NCBI RefSeq assembly: GCF_000485595.1
Contig: NW_014579878.1
Location: 2,685 to 36,307 of the forward strand
From: Priapulus caudatus
Lineage: Eukaryota; Priapulida; Priapulimorpha; Priapulimorphida; Priapulidae
Length of the DNA: 33,623 nucleotides
Direction: 5' to 3'
Part shown: positions 1 to 9,597 of the stretch, piece after piece
Position numbering within the stretch: position 1 is the first letter of the stretch
Layout of the letters: the number at the start of each line of letters is the position of its first letter
The notes under the pieces: generated by a model
Told to the model about the DNA's origin: nothing
The model's input: only the letters and a program-made list of their open reading frames with translations
The model's database searches: none
Position numbers and translations under genes: made by a program

Positions 1-295
1 CTCCTCCTTCTCCACCAGCTTCTCCCTTCTCCCCTTCCTCATTCTCCACCAGCTTCTCCCCCTCCTCCTTCTCCACCAGCTTCTCCCTTCTCCCCCTCCT
101 CCTCCACCAGCCTCCATTCTCCCCCTCCTTCTTCCCTTCCTCCTTCTCCCCTACCTCCTTCTCCACCAGCTTCTCCCCCTCCTTCTCCACCAGCTTCTCC
201 TCTCCTTCTCCAACAGCTTCTCCTTTCTCCCCTCCTTCTCCACCAGCTTCTCCTTTCTCCCCTTCCTCATTCTTCACTAGCTTCTCCCTACTCCA
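1..295. repeat. Polypyrimidine minisatellite (CTCC/CTTCTCCACCAG type)
   Basis: Almost pure pyrimidine on the plus strand, made of diverged copies of a roughly 27-bp unit containing CTTCTCCACCAGCTTCTCCC. The same unit recurs in the arrays at 2022-3258 (opposite strand) and 3259-3988. No gene is present. Long mirror-symmetric pyrimidine tracts of this kind can form triplex (H-) DNA; that is known chemistry, not something shown here. Confidence 0.85.
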
Positions 296-836
296 CCTAC
301 TAGTACTACTCTAAACTTCCTCCTCCCTCCCCCTCCCTTCCCCCTTCCCCTCCCTACACTGCTCCTTCGCTACCCTGCCCCTGTACCAGAACCAGAAGAG
401 ACGGGATACCAGAGAAGTGTTACCAAAAGGAGGTGTTGATCCTATAACCGCTGAGCGCAGATCTTGCCCGCAGTTCCGCGGCAAGGCGCACGCGACCGCG
501 CCGATAGACCGCGTAGCGCCATCTGGCGGTGGCGTTTGTAAGTTAATTTACGACGCTAAACCTAATGTTTACCATCATCTTATATTATCTTATTATTAGT
601 AATAATCTGTAAATAATCTATAAACTATTAATAATCTACTTTCAACCCTAGGCTAACGATTATATATTGTTGATTTATATGCTCTGGAAATACGCATAAT
701 ATCCACTAATATCGCCTGGTAATTCGGATATTCAGTACCGCCTTCTGGCGTTAGGTGCGTTCTCCTCCTACTTACTCCCCACTTTAGTTATTCCCCACGT
801 TATATACCCACGCTATGCCCCACGTTAGTATATGGG
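296..836. other. No gene seen; copy of a small dispersed repeat and a CTCF-like motif
   Basis: No convincing coding region. The stretch 311-395 (CT-rich, ending near CTGTACCAGAACC) recurs in reverse complement at about 9265-9336. A 19-bp string TAGCGCCATCTGGCGGTGG at 514-532 resembles the bilaterian CTCF/insulator consensus. The short frame at 417-599 has no recognisable protein features and I do not call it. Confidence 0.5.
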
Positions 837-971
837 TGTTGCTATCCCCCGGGCGCGTGATTTTTTTTCCTAGGTCAATCAAGAACATAGGGCTCTAGCG
901 AGCGCTGCCATTGGTTGATACAAATCACGTGCCTCAAACTCCTGTTTTATGGTGCATTCACTGCATTGTGA

Positions 972-1040
972 CCTTAACCCTAACCCTAAACCTAACCCTA
1001 ACCCTAATCCTACCCTAACCCTAACCCTAACCCAAACCCT
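972..1040 (+). repeat. Interstitial telomere-like (CCCTAA)n
   Basis: About eleven degenerate CCCTAA units (CCCTAAA, CCTACCCTAA and CCCAAA variants included). The plus strand carries the C-rich sequence. It lies inside the fold-back element at 855-1410 and is too degenerate and too internal to be a chromosome end. Confidence 0.85.
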
Positions 1041-1204
1041 ATTTAAAAAATATATAAAAAAAATTAATTTTCAATTGTTGTCAAAATTAATTGTCGTTAT
1101 TAAAATGTTGTAAATAAATCATGTAAATATTTGCGTTAATTGGGAAAAAAATGTTAAACGGATAAAGATAGAAAAATACAGAAAACAAGAAAATAATTAG
1201 AAAA

Positions 1205-1275
1205 CTGATGGGGTTCGATCAACCGACCTTTCAAACTTGACGCTCGCGCTGTGTAAGCGCTACGCGATTGAGTAA
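1205..1275 (-). repeat. tRNA-like segment, possible SINE head
   Basis: Read on the minus strand, the segment has a B-box-like GGTTGATCGAACC close to its end, preceded by GTAGCGC and AAGGTCGG blocks resembling the A-box/D-arm and variable region of a tRNA-derived SINE. Pairing of the arms is imperfect and no intact cloverleaf is evident. It could equally be a decayed tRNA or a chance match. Low certainty. Confidence 0.25.
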
Positions 1276-1604
1276 TATTGGAACGAAAAATTTTGGATGT
1301 GCTATGTATATGATGACAATGTGATGTCATTGAGCGATGAAACAAGCTCAACCAATAGCAGCGCTCACTACAGCCCTATGTTCTTGATTGAACTAGGAAA
1401 AAAATCACGCCCCCCCCCGCGTGTGGAGGGAGGGTCACGTGATACAGTTGACGTATACTTCAAAATCATTACTCATCCGGTAACGCTAACTCCAATACCT
1501 CCAACGATAACCATAACAATAAACATATATGTCTCAGAGTCGGAGCGCTATATATAGGTCCAAAAATCCACACAATGGTGTGGGGACAGATATCATGATG
1601 CAAA

Positions 1605-1664
1605 AACCCTAACTCTAACCCTAACCACTAACCCTAACCTTAATCCTAACCCTAAGTTCTAACC
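1605..1664 (+). repeat. Interstitial telomere-like (CCCTAA)n, second block
   Basis: Degenerate CCCTAA units (CTAACTCTAACC, CCACTAACCC, CCTTAATCC) in the same orientation as the block at 972-1040. The flanks 1411-1604 and 1665-2021 show no gene. The latter is AT-rich after 1790. Confidence 0.8.
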
Positions 1665-2021
1665 AAAGATCGTAGAGTGAACAAGATAAACCACTCATGC
1701 GAAATCACGTGCAATGACGTGTAGTACGCAATGGAGCGCCACGTCCGCCATTTTAGGAAGCAAAACCCGCTCCGCGTCTGTTTGATACATAGAAATAATA
1801 TGGATAACCATGGTTAATATTTAACACACATATATATATTATAATATAATGTAATAGATAATATTTTTATCGCCAATAAGCTGTATCAAATCTCTCATTC
1901 AAGTGCTACAAAAAATCTAACATGATTCATATCGGATGTTTACTAGTAGTATGTACACAGTGACAGTATGCCAGCTATAGTGGTCTGTAGGGAAGTGACT
2001 ATACGCACGGCGGAGATTTAG

Positions 2022-3258
2022 AACGGGAGAAGGTGGTGGAGGAGGGGGAGAGCTGGTGGAGAAGAAGGCAGCGGGAGAAGCTGGTGGAGAAGGCAGAAGG
2101 AGGAAGGAGAAGAGCGGGGGAGAAGGGAGCTGTGGAGAGGACGGGGGAGAAGCGGAGAAGGCTGGAAGGGAGCTCGGTGGAAGGAGGATGGTGCGAGAAG
2201 CGGCAGAAGCGGATGAGGGGGGCGAGAAGGGAGCTGAGTGGAGAGCAGGGGAGAAGGAGAAGGGGATAAGGAAGGGGAGAAGGCGAGCTGGCTGGAGGGG
2301 AGGGGGAGAATGGGAAGAATGGCGATTAAGGCAGGGTCGGAGAAGGGAGCTGCAGTGGAGGCAGGAGGAGGGAGAAGGGAGAAGGTTGTGGAGGCGGGAG
2401 AACGCTTGGTGGCAGAAGGAGGTAAGGGCGAGAAGAGATGAATGGTGCTGGGAAAGGAGATGGGAGAGCTGGTTGGAGAAGCGAGGAGGGGGAAAGCTGA
2501 GAGTGGGAGGAGGAAGGGAGAGAAGGGAGCTGAGTGGAGTAGAGCGATGGGAGAAGCGAGAAGGTTGTGAGCTGCAGGGGAGAAAGCTGCGTGGCGAGAA
2601 GGAGGCAGGGGAGTAAGAGAGCAAGCGTGGTGGAGGAGGATGGGAGAAGCTGCGTGGAGGAGAAGGGGAGAAGCTGGTGGAGAAGGAGGAAGGGGAGATG
2701 CCGTGTGGAGAAGGCAGGAGTTGACGAGATAGTGGAAGCGGGAGAAGCTCGGTGCGAGGAAAGGGGACCAGAAGCTAGGCTGAGAGAGAAGGAGGAGAGC
2801 TGGGAGATGGAGGAGGAGAGGAGCGAGGAGCTGCTGTGGGAGGAGAGGGGCTAGAAGTGGAGAAGGGAGCTGGTGTGGCAGGAGGAGCAGGGGAGCAAGT
2901 GAGAAGCGGGATAAGGAGCGGCGAGAAGGATGGCTGGTGCGGAGGAGGAGGGGAGCAAGGAGAAGGGGATAAGAAGGCGGGAGAAGCCGCGAGTTGGCTA
3001 GAGGAGGAGGGGGTAGAAGGCGAGAAGGATAGGAGCGGGAGAAGCGGAGCTGGTGGAGGAGGAGGGGGAATGGCAGAAGGTTGTCAGTAGGAGGGGGAGA
3101 AGCTGGTCAGAAGGTAGCGAAGGGGAGCAAGAGAGAAGCGTGCGTGGAGCAAGCGAAGATGGGCCAAAGCTGGTGGAGAAGGGAGTGGGCGTCGAGAAGC
3201 TGGTGGCAGAGGCAACGGACGAAGCTGGTGGAGAAGGAGGAGGGGGAGAAGCTGCGTC
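2022..3258. repeat. Polypurine minisatellite array (GAGAAGCTGGTGGAGAAGGAGG type)
   Basis: About 1.2 kb of almost uninterrupted purine on the plus strand, built from variants of GAGAAGCTGGTGGAGAAGG. It is the reverse-complement sense of the arrays at 1-295 and 3259-3988. Several long Glu/Arg/Gly-rich and Ser/Pro/Leu-rich open frames cross it on both strands; these reflect the lack of stop codons in purine or pyrimidine tracts and are not genes. Confidence 0.85.
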
Positions 3259-3988
3259 GTAGCTTCCTCCTTCTTCACCAGGCTTCTCCCCTTCCGGCTT
3301 CTTCCACCAGCCTCCCTTCTCCCCTCCTTCTCCGCCTTCCTCCTTCTCCACCGCTTCTCCAACCCTCCTCCTTCTCCACCAGCTTCTCCCCCTCCTCCTT
3401 CTCCAACACCTTCTCCCTTCCTCCTCCTCCTCTCTTTCCCCTTCCTTTTCCTCACCAGCTTCTCCTTCCTTCTCCACCACCTCTCTTCTCGCCCCTCCTC
3501 CTTCTCCACCAGCTTCTTCCCCTCCTCCTTCTTCAACACCTTCTCCCTTCCTCCTTCCTCTCTTCTCCACCAGCTTCTCCCTTCGCTTCTCCACCAACCT
3601 CTCTTCTCCCCCTCCTCATTCTCCACCAGCTCTCCCCCTCCTCCTTCTCCACCAGCTTCTCCCCCTCCTCCTTCTCCAACACCTTCTCCCTTCTCCCCTC
3701 CTCCTTCTCCACCAGCTTTCTCCTTCCTCCTCTCTCCACACCTTCTTCCTTCTCCCCTTCCTCCGTTTTCACCAGCTTCTCCCTATCCTCCTCTCACACT
3801 TTCTCCCTTCCTCCTTCTCCCAAGCTTCTCTCCTTCCTCCTTCTCCACCCCTTCTTCCTTCTCCCCTTCTCCTTTTCACCCAGCTTCTCCCTTTCCTCCT
3901 TCTTCCACCACTCTTCTCCCCTTCCTCCTTTCTCACCACCAGCTTCTCCCTCCTCCTTTCCACAGTTCTCCCTTTCCCCCTTCCTCCA
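3259..3988. repeat. Polypyrimidine minisatellite array, mirror of the preceding array
   Basis: Repeats of about 27 bp with the core CTCCTCCTTCTCCACCAG, continuing directly from the purine array with a polarity switch around 3255-3262. Together the two arrays form a ~2-kb imperfect inverted repeat with almost no spacer. The 319-codon Ser/Pro/Leu frame across it is low-complexity and is not called as a gene. Confidence 0.85.
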
Positions 3989-5061
3989 TTCCTACCATAT
4001 TGAGTCGGCCCATCGGCCGCCGGCGTATAGACCATATTGAATCTTATCCACAGCGGCCGCCGTGCGTTATACTGTATAGGTCTCCGGCAGTGGTGTAGTG
4101 TTCAAGACAGTGGTACAGCTGCACAGGCACTTCAATTGGACCGTCTCAAACAAACTAATGGGTAATTAAACACTAAATGTAATCTACTATCAACAGTATT
4201 AATGTTTCTCTACTCTATTTTCGCCTTTATTGCGATAACTTGCTGTAAAATGCCGTTTAAATGCTCATCTGCAACACACAAGTAGTGAAGTACACCGCAG
4301 CGCTACCCCTGTGCAACAAACAACACTGCCCACTTGGTACTACATGTATCAACAAAGATTGCCACAACTCTTCACGATGGTTTTCGACAAAAAAGAATGT
4401 TTTCTCACCTTTTCCGTATTCTTGGGGAACCTGAAGAAGACAGGCTTCGGCTTACACTCGACGATTCGCTAGCAATTTACAGACAGCAACAGGTAAGCTG
4501 AGCTGGACAGCACACAGCAGAGCAGCTTTCACAGTAGCAGACTACAGCAACATCCGGAACTTTCGTGTGAACTCTGCTTCCCAAAATGGCCGTCATAGTG
4601 GCACCACACATGCCGTCTAAACAGCAGGAATTGCCTCCGACTGTCGATTGTCCGAGGATAAAAATAGACCACCCCACTTTCTCATTTTTGGAGGATAAAA
4701 ACTAGGAATTCGCGTGCGCTGTTTCGGTTTCCGGACGGTCATAGCCGCGCGGTGCATATTTGCTATTAATTCAACTAATCGCGCTTCAAATAGATTCAAA
4801 ATTCACAGAGATTAAGGCTAAGACATTGTGTTTATTAATAGCCTAGAATTTATTAGAAATGTAACCAAATCAGTTCGCTCCATATGTATAGTTGAGTCTA
4901 CACGTTCCCTACCCGTCATTAGCATAGCGTATGCGGCCATGTGAGTGGGCGGGGTCTATTTTTATCCTCAAATCACAGCGTCGGAAGCCAATTCGTCTGC
5001 TTATGGACGGGGCATGTGCGACACCATGACCTACTACGCGTATGATTGGAGAGACAGCTGC
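3989..5061. other. No gene seen; short 36-bp duplication at its start
   Basis: Two copies of ACCATATTGA...GGCCGCCG start at 3995 and 4031 (36-bp period). The rest (4075-5061) shows no coding region that I can support. Short frames there are under 80 codons and have no recognisable composition or motif. Confidence 0.5.
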
Positions 5062-5822
5062 ATCTCTATAATATAATCTGGAATAGAGCATTGGCCTATC
5101 CGCGCTATTAACATGGACAGTGACGCAAGAGCGCCATCTTCCAACCAACTCTGTAAGCCTGAAGTCTGCCGTCTGGTGCCCAGCAACATTTCAAATATGA
5201 AAAATAATGAAAACGCGACTTAATTCTTATTATTCCAAATTAGCATGAAAAAAAACTTTGATCCATACTTAAGAGATTATATAAATATGTTGATGTGTAT
5301 ATAGATACATGTAATGGAGCTAAAGGCAATGAGAAATACGATTGAAAATAATTTTTTACGTGACGTCACGAGTCCTACGTGCTAGCTAGTCGGAGCCTAA
5401 TTCTTTACCAATCATTAATATTTTATGTTACCATTCGTATGAAAACAAACCTTTTGATGATGACAACCATGATGAAATGATGAAACATGATAAGATTATG
5501 TTTATAGATATAATATATTATAAGCATATAGGAATATAGCATATAGGTTATAGCATATAGCATGCATAGGCCTACATATAATACTAATTACTATATTTAA
5601 TAATTAATATAGCATATTGCTATAGCCAACCAGGCTGTGTGAATAACGTCAATATACTAGTACTACTAGTAGTAGTACTACTACGGTAGTAATACTACTT
5701 ACTACTACTAGGCTATTCTATATATATATATCGATGATCGATAGATGAAAGATTAGATGATAGATAAAGAACGTGTACTCTGGGTGGACAGAATTAGTTC
5801 GGTCTAACGCGTAAATATAGCC
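5062..5822 (+). repeat. Dispersed repeat family, copy A
   Basis: Shares most of its length with 11264-11960 (copy C, same orientation). Its first ~385 bp match 8650-9017 in reverse complement (copy B), and its second half matches 9341-9596. Landmarks in order are TCTCTATAATATAATCTGG, GCGCCATCTTCCAACC, the palindrome TGACGTCA (5361-5368), TTACCATTCGTATGAAAAC, a CATATAG-rich stretch, CATAGGCCTACATATAATAC, GTGTGAATAACGTCAATATA, an ACTAGT/ACT microsatellite and TCGATAGATGAAAGATTAGA. There is no open frame. Likely a non-autonomous transposon or an ancient segmental repeat; no clear terminal repeats were defined. Confidence 0.75.
5361..5368. promoter_or_regulatory. CRE palindrome TGACGTCA in repeat copy A
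   Basis: A full 8-bp cAMP-response element inside ACGTGACGTCACG. The same octamer is present in copy B (8724-8731) and copy C (11551-11558), although the copies differ at many surrounding positions. Activity as a CREB/ATF site is inferred only from the motif. Confidence 0.45.
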
Positions 5823-5927
5823 ACATGTCGCGTTCAAGGATAGAGAAAAAAACATTTGTTATTCCAATAAAACCAATGTCACTTTACATCAATATAAATA
5901 TAATATTATATCAATATAATAGGATTA

Positions 5928-6002
5928 GGGGTTATGGTTAGGGTTAGACGGTTAGACGGTGTAGAATTAGGGGTTAGAATTATAGCGGTTAGGGTTTTAG
6001 GC
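5928..6002 (-). repeat. Degenerate telomere-like TTAGGG block
   Basis: GGATTAGGGG, GGTTAGGGTTAGACGG and GCGGTTAGGG motifs. The G-rich strand is plus, opposite in orientation to the blocks at 972-1040 and 1605-1664. Confidence 0.6.
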
Positions 6003-6283
6003 GTACGCACATTGGCCTCTTTCATTTGTAAGGGTTGTGTATCCTACACGCGCGGTTCTCCTGGCCGTATGGTAGACTGAAGCACCCCGATTGTCAGATT
6101 CCACTGCGAGTCCTTTATACCGCTCGCAGTCGTTGGCCTTGCCTGGCTTTGCGGGAATCCTAGGTTGTACAGGTCTGAGTTGTGAATCCTGCGCGGTTGG
6201 CAGAAAGCGCCGCCAGTCGTCAATGACAGTATCAACCCAAACGGGGGATACCCGTAACTAGACCGCACGGAAAGACCCATTCA
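6003..6283. other. No recognisable feature
   Basis: Moderately GC-rich single-copy-looking DNA between the telomere-like block and the hairpin minisatellite. I see no coding, RNA or transposon signature. Confidence 0.4.
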
Positions 6284-6645
6284 AACTCCCCGGGGAAGTC
6301 CCAACGCAACTCTCGCCAGGGCGAGTTCCAAACAACTCCCGCAGGGAAGTTCCGAAACAACTCCGCAGGGCGGAGTCTCAACCAACTCGCGCGGCGGAGT
6401 CTCAGCAAACTATCCGGAGCGGGAGTCTCCACAAACTCCGCTGGCGGCGGAGTTACCACAAACTCCGCGGCGGGAGCTTACCACAAACGCTGCGGGGCGG
6501 GAGTTACCACACAAACTCCGCGGGGGGAGCTCTCACAAAACCTCCGGGCGGCGATGTTTACCACAAACTCCGCTGTGGAGTTACCACAAACTCCGCAGGG
6601 GGGAGTCTCCACAAACTCCGGCGGGGCGAGTTACCACCAACTCCT
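6284..6645. repeat. Hairpin minisatellite: about 14 units, each an inverted repeat
   Basis: Units average about 26 bp and follow the plan AACTCCGC-(few bases)-GCGGAGTT followed by an ACCACA-like spacer. Most units contain their own inverted repeat (for example AACTCCGCTGTGGAGTT and AACTCCGCTGGCGGCGGAGTT), so the array could fold as a row of small hairpins. Units differ at several positions. It is not a CRISPR array: there are no unique spacers, and it lies in a eukaryotic genome. Confidence 0.8.
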
Positions 6646-7442
6646 TGATTGAACCATCACGGGTGGTGTGTGGCTACGAAGAGGAAGACATAGAATCTGA
6701 ACAACGAATGAATTACTTATATGCATCGATCACTCGCAACCAACGCGTTTTAATCAAAGAAGAAACAGCATTAAATAACACTTACATAGCCTCGTGCCTG
6801 CGGAATCGGCTCTATAATATAGATGGACTCATGCACACAAGTTAGAGCGGCCCCTGACACCAGTAAGGAGCCGGCTCAAGCACTGGCACGATCGAGATAG
6901 TCGCGATGAAACCCAAGCCAAAATCGCGAAGTCTGTGACGGGAATCCACCTCGAAATCATTAACTAAAGTCGCGATTAAAATCCGCCAAACCTTAGCTAA
7001 GTCGCGACGATGCTCGCAGCCTGAAATCCATTTGAAACCTCGTTAAGAACTAGGAACTGAGTTGCGCGTAGCATGAGTGGTTGCTACAACGCCCCGCAGA
7101 TGGCGGAATGCTCCGTGGTCTGCCGCCGAACGAATCATCAGTAGCCTGGTGTACCACTCAGCCATCTACCGCCGTCGGTGGCAGGTCGACGAATGGGAGA
7201 GGCCAGTTCGTACAGTGAGTATCACACGCACACACCAAAATTCGAAGTGCTGGTGTAGCTAATGTGTTCAGCTTACATTAATTTTACACATCATGGACAA
7301 CAATAACAACTTTTTACAAGTACCTAGCTCCAAGACGTCTTGCTACGGTTTAGAGATAGACAATATGTATATATATGTTATATTTATACAATATAATATA
7401 ACATATATACAATATTATATGTATATAATATATATATAGTAC
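6646..7442. other. No gene supported; AT-rich inverted repeat at the end
   Basis: The 61-codon plus frame at 7077-7262 is crossed at about 7216 by a CAGTGAGT string that would suit a splice donor, but the peptide is not recognisable. The stretch 7360-7440 is almost pure A/T with imperfect palindromes built from ATATAT, ACAATAT and TTATATT. No other feature is seen. Confidence 0.35.
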
Positions 7443-7945
7443 ATGTCCTTGGGCCGCCCACACTTGAGAATTATGCTATACAGCTTGGATGACCTTATTT
7501 TGATAAAGACAATAGAGCTCCTGAAAAAAGTTCAGAGACGACCGACTAAACTATGGAAGAATTGCGGTAGCTTGTCATTTACCAGCAAAGCTACAAAGGC
7601 TGAATCCTACTACTCTAGGACGGCTAGAGGAGTAGAGCTGATTCTTATCGAGAACTAATAAGATTATGCAGACAGGCCTTTGAGAATATATGATCAATAG
7701 GACATTTTTTTCACCTGCAATCCTGTCCACCCACGAGGGCACACGCCATGAAACTGTACCAAAGGCGCAGTCGTCTCGCAATTACGGCAAAAACATTTTC
7801 TCTCAAGAGGAGTGCCATGACAGCTGGAACAGCCTTTCCACCAACATGTTATTGCGGCAAAAGACTTGCTCACATTTAAAAATCGAATTAGGCCGCCTAT
7901 TCGACAGTTCAGGTTTTATATAGCGCAAGCGCTGCCTAACCTGAT
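7443..7945 (+). pseudogene. Decayed non-LTR (CR1/L2-like) LINE, C-terminal end of reverse transcriptase ORF2
   Basis: Encodes in order RPHL..., then IELLKKVQRRPTK, a diagnostic block at the C-terminal end of CR1/L2/Jockey-type reverse transcriptases (family pattern RPHLEY...IELLEKVQRRATK). After stops and a frame change comes a RGH-like segment and then a FLSREECHDSWNSLS stretch that matches the family's FF..RV...WN.LP motif. The final ..TFKNRI part sits in a third frame near 7866. At least two frame changes and several stops show that it is dead. Only the 3' end is present, as expected of 5'-truncated LINE insertions. The catalytic YxDD region is absent. Confidence 0.7.
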
Positions 7946-8649
7946 AGCCATACACACACTTGATTGTGATGTGTGCGCCTTGTACAGTAAATACAGTAAT
8001 ACAATCGGTTCGCCCACAGCTTTGTCGGGCTTAGTACAAGTACATTAGCGATCTGCCTTGCTACAGCCCATTTGCTAACACACACAACAACCCAGCACCG
8101 GCCACACGGGGTATGTCCGCGAGTGACAGGCGGAACACAGGCTGGTTCACCACACCAAAACATAACAAAATTACAGACTGTAGGGCTACTGCGCAAGCGT
8201 TATCATCGGTATATAAAATCAGAAAGGGCGTCAATTCGCTATATTGCCTTCCAAACGTTATTGAAAGCATTATAAAATGCATAGACATAGCGTTCATTCA
8301 ACTACAAATAGCCTACTACTAGTCTTAGAGATTTTATACAATCTGCTGTATGCTCAAGATACGGCTCGCTGGCACGATTCGTGCCACAAAACGAACGTTG
8401 TCATAGGTTACGGAGCTTACCGTATAATAATGCCTGTTTTTATCATAAATTTGGCCCATATAATTGCTAACTTACAAATGAAATGTCTTCCACATTCCTT
8501 AATCCTGCTTGAGTTAGTGCAGTTAGGCCTGCCACAGCGATGGCATTCTCTAACAAATAAATCTAAAATGCTTTTGTGTTCTCAGACGCCTAAGAGTTGC
8601 TTATAATTATTGCAGCAGACGTTCGAGCTATATCGCGATCCCTTCTTTC
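7946..8649. other. No gene seen; possibly LINE 3' tail, then unidentified DNA
   Basis: Follows the LINE fragment and may include its 3' UTR up to about 8050. Overlapping short frames at 8072-8606 on both strands are not recognisable. No poly(A) or microsatellite tail defines the LINE end. Confidence 0.4.
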
Positions 8650-9017
8650 ATACGAATCGTAACATAAGAATTAATATAATTGGCTAGTAGAATTAGGCCT
8701 CGACTAGCTAGCCACGTGACTCGTGACGTCACGTAAAAAATTATTTTTCGTGTATTTCTCGTGCCCCTTAGCTCTCATACATGTATCTATATACATATCC
8801 ATATTTACTATAATCTCTTAAGTATGCCGATCAAGTTTTTTTTTTCATTGGCTTAATTTTGAATTAATTAGAATAAGTCGCGTTTTCTTATTATTCATTT
8901 GCAAATGTTGTGGGGCACAGACCGGCCAGATTCAGCTTCAGAGTGCTGTTGGAAGTGGCGCTCTTGCGTCACTGTCATAGGCCAATGCCTCTATCCAGAT
9001 TATATATATAGAGATCA
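8650..9017 (-). repeat. Dispersed repeat family, copy B (inverted)
   Basis: Reverse complement of about 5062-5447 of copy A, from the CGTATGAA block (8650 end) to TCTCTATAATATAATCTGG (9017 end). It includes the CRE palindrome at 8724-8731. With copy A it forms a ~370-bp-arm inverted pair enclosing about 3.2 kb. Confidence 0.75.
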
Positions 9018-9264
9018 GTGTTGGAGAGTGCCGTTCTATCTTGTGCCTACGGCCCAAACTCTACAATCTTTGGTTCTAAGCGCCCTAACACTAATCTAAC
9101 ACTCAGTGCTTTGCACGTTTGCGGTAACCTCCCATGCCACGCGCCCGGTGTCGCTGGACGAGAATATTGACGAGCTGCGAAATATCTGGAGAGTTAGCCC
9201 CGCCCCCGCCCGACCCACCAATTGACAGCTCGTCTTGCTTGTTTACGTTAGGTTGTGCACACTA

Positions 9265-9336
9265 AATACCAAAGTTCTGGTACAGAGTTTAGCCGAAGGA
9301 GCAGTGTATGGGAGTAGGAGGGAGGAGGAAAGTTTA
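9265..9336 (-). repeat. Inverted copy of the 311-395 repeat
   Basis: GTTCTGGTACAGAGTTTAGC...GAAGGAGCAGTGTA followed by a GGGAGGAGGAAAGTTTA stretch is the reverse complement of 311-395. It ends at the assembly N at 9340. Confidence 0.6.
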
Positions 9337-9339
9337 TCT

Positions 9340-9340
9340 N
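9340..9340. other. Assembly ambiguity (single N)
   Basis: One N directly before a block that matches the second half of repeat copy A. With the N at 9597 it brackets a 256-bp piece that may have been placed there by gap filling. Confidence 0.95.
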
Positions 9341-9344
9341 TATG

Positions 9345-9381
<37 letters not shown>

Positions 9382-9596
9382 AGGCATATAGGCAAATATA
9401 GCATATAGGTATAGTATATAGCATGCATAGGCCTACATATAATACTAATTACTATATTTAATAATTAATATAGCATATTAATTATTATATTGCCAACCAG
9501 GACAACCAGGCTAGCTGTGTGAATAACGTCAATATACTACTACTAGTACTACTAGTACTAGTACTACTACGGTAGTAGTACTACTTACTACTACTA
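9341..9596 (+). repeat. Second half of the dispersed repeat family between two Ns
   Basis: Matches copy A at about 5500-5715 and copy C at about 11680-11860: a TA run, CATATAGGCAAATATAGCAT, CATAGGCCTACATATAATAC, GTGTGAATAACGTCAATATA and an ACTAGT microsatellite. It is in direct orientation, whereas the neighbouring copy B is inverted. The N on each side makes its true position uncertain. Confidence 0.75.
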
Positions 9597-9597
9597 N
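9597..9597. other. Assembly ambiguity (single N)
   Basis: One N immediately after the ACTACT microsatellite of the repeat patch. Confidence 0.95.

Larger units (their letters stand above)
855..1410. mobile_element. Fold-back (long inverted repeat) element enclosing telomere-like DNA
   Basis: The segment 855-918 is repeated in reverse complement at 1349-1410. Both arms share a T/A run, CCTAGGTCAATCAAGAACAT-like sequence and a GCGCTGCCATTGGTTGA-like end, with only a few mismatches by eye. The ~430-bp interior holds the CCCTAA block (972-1040), an AT-rich stretch and a tRNA-like segment (1205-1275). There is no coding capacity. Most likely a non-autonomous fold-back or MITE-like element; the superfamily is unknown and I could not define a target duplication. 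Confidence 0.6.

Noticed and set aside
1205-1275. A functional tRNA gene
   Set aside because: No full cloverleaf can be drawn; only a B-box-like string and weak A-box similarity are present.
972-1664. A true chromosome end
   Set aside because: The CCCTAA blocks are short, degenerate, internal and embedded in other repeats on both sides.
1917-4035. Long open frames (up to 319 codons) in the purine/pyrimidine arrays
   Set aside because: They are Ser/Pro/Leu or Glu/Arg/Gly monotonous, overlap on both strands and in several frames, and exist because these tracts lack stop codons.
6284-6645. CRISPR-like regular repeat
   Set aside because: There are no unique spacers, the units are contiguous and hairpin-shaped, and the sequence is eukaryotic.
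7077-7262. 61-codon plus frame with a CAGTGAGT donor-like string as an exon
   Set aside because: The peptide is not recognisable, it has no partner exon, and one donor-like string is expected by chance.
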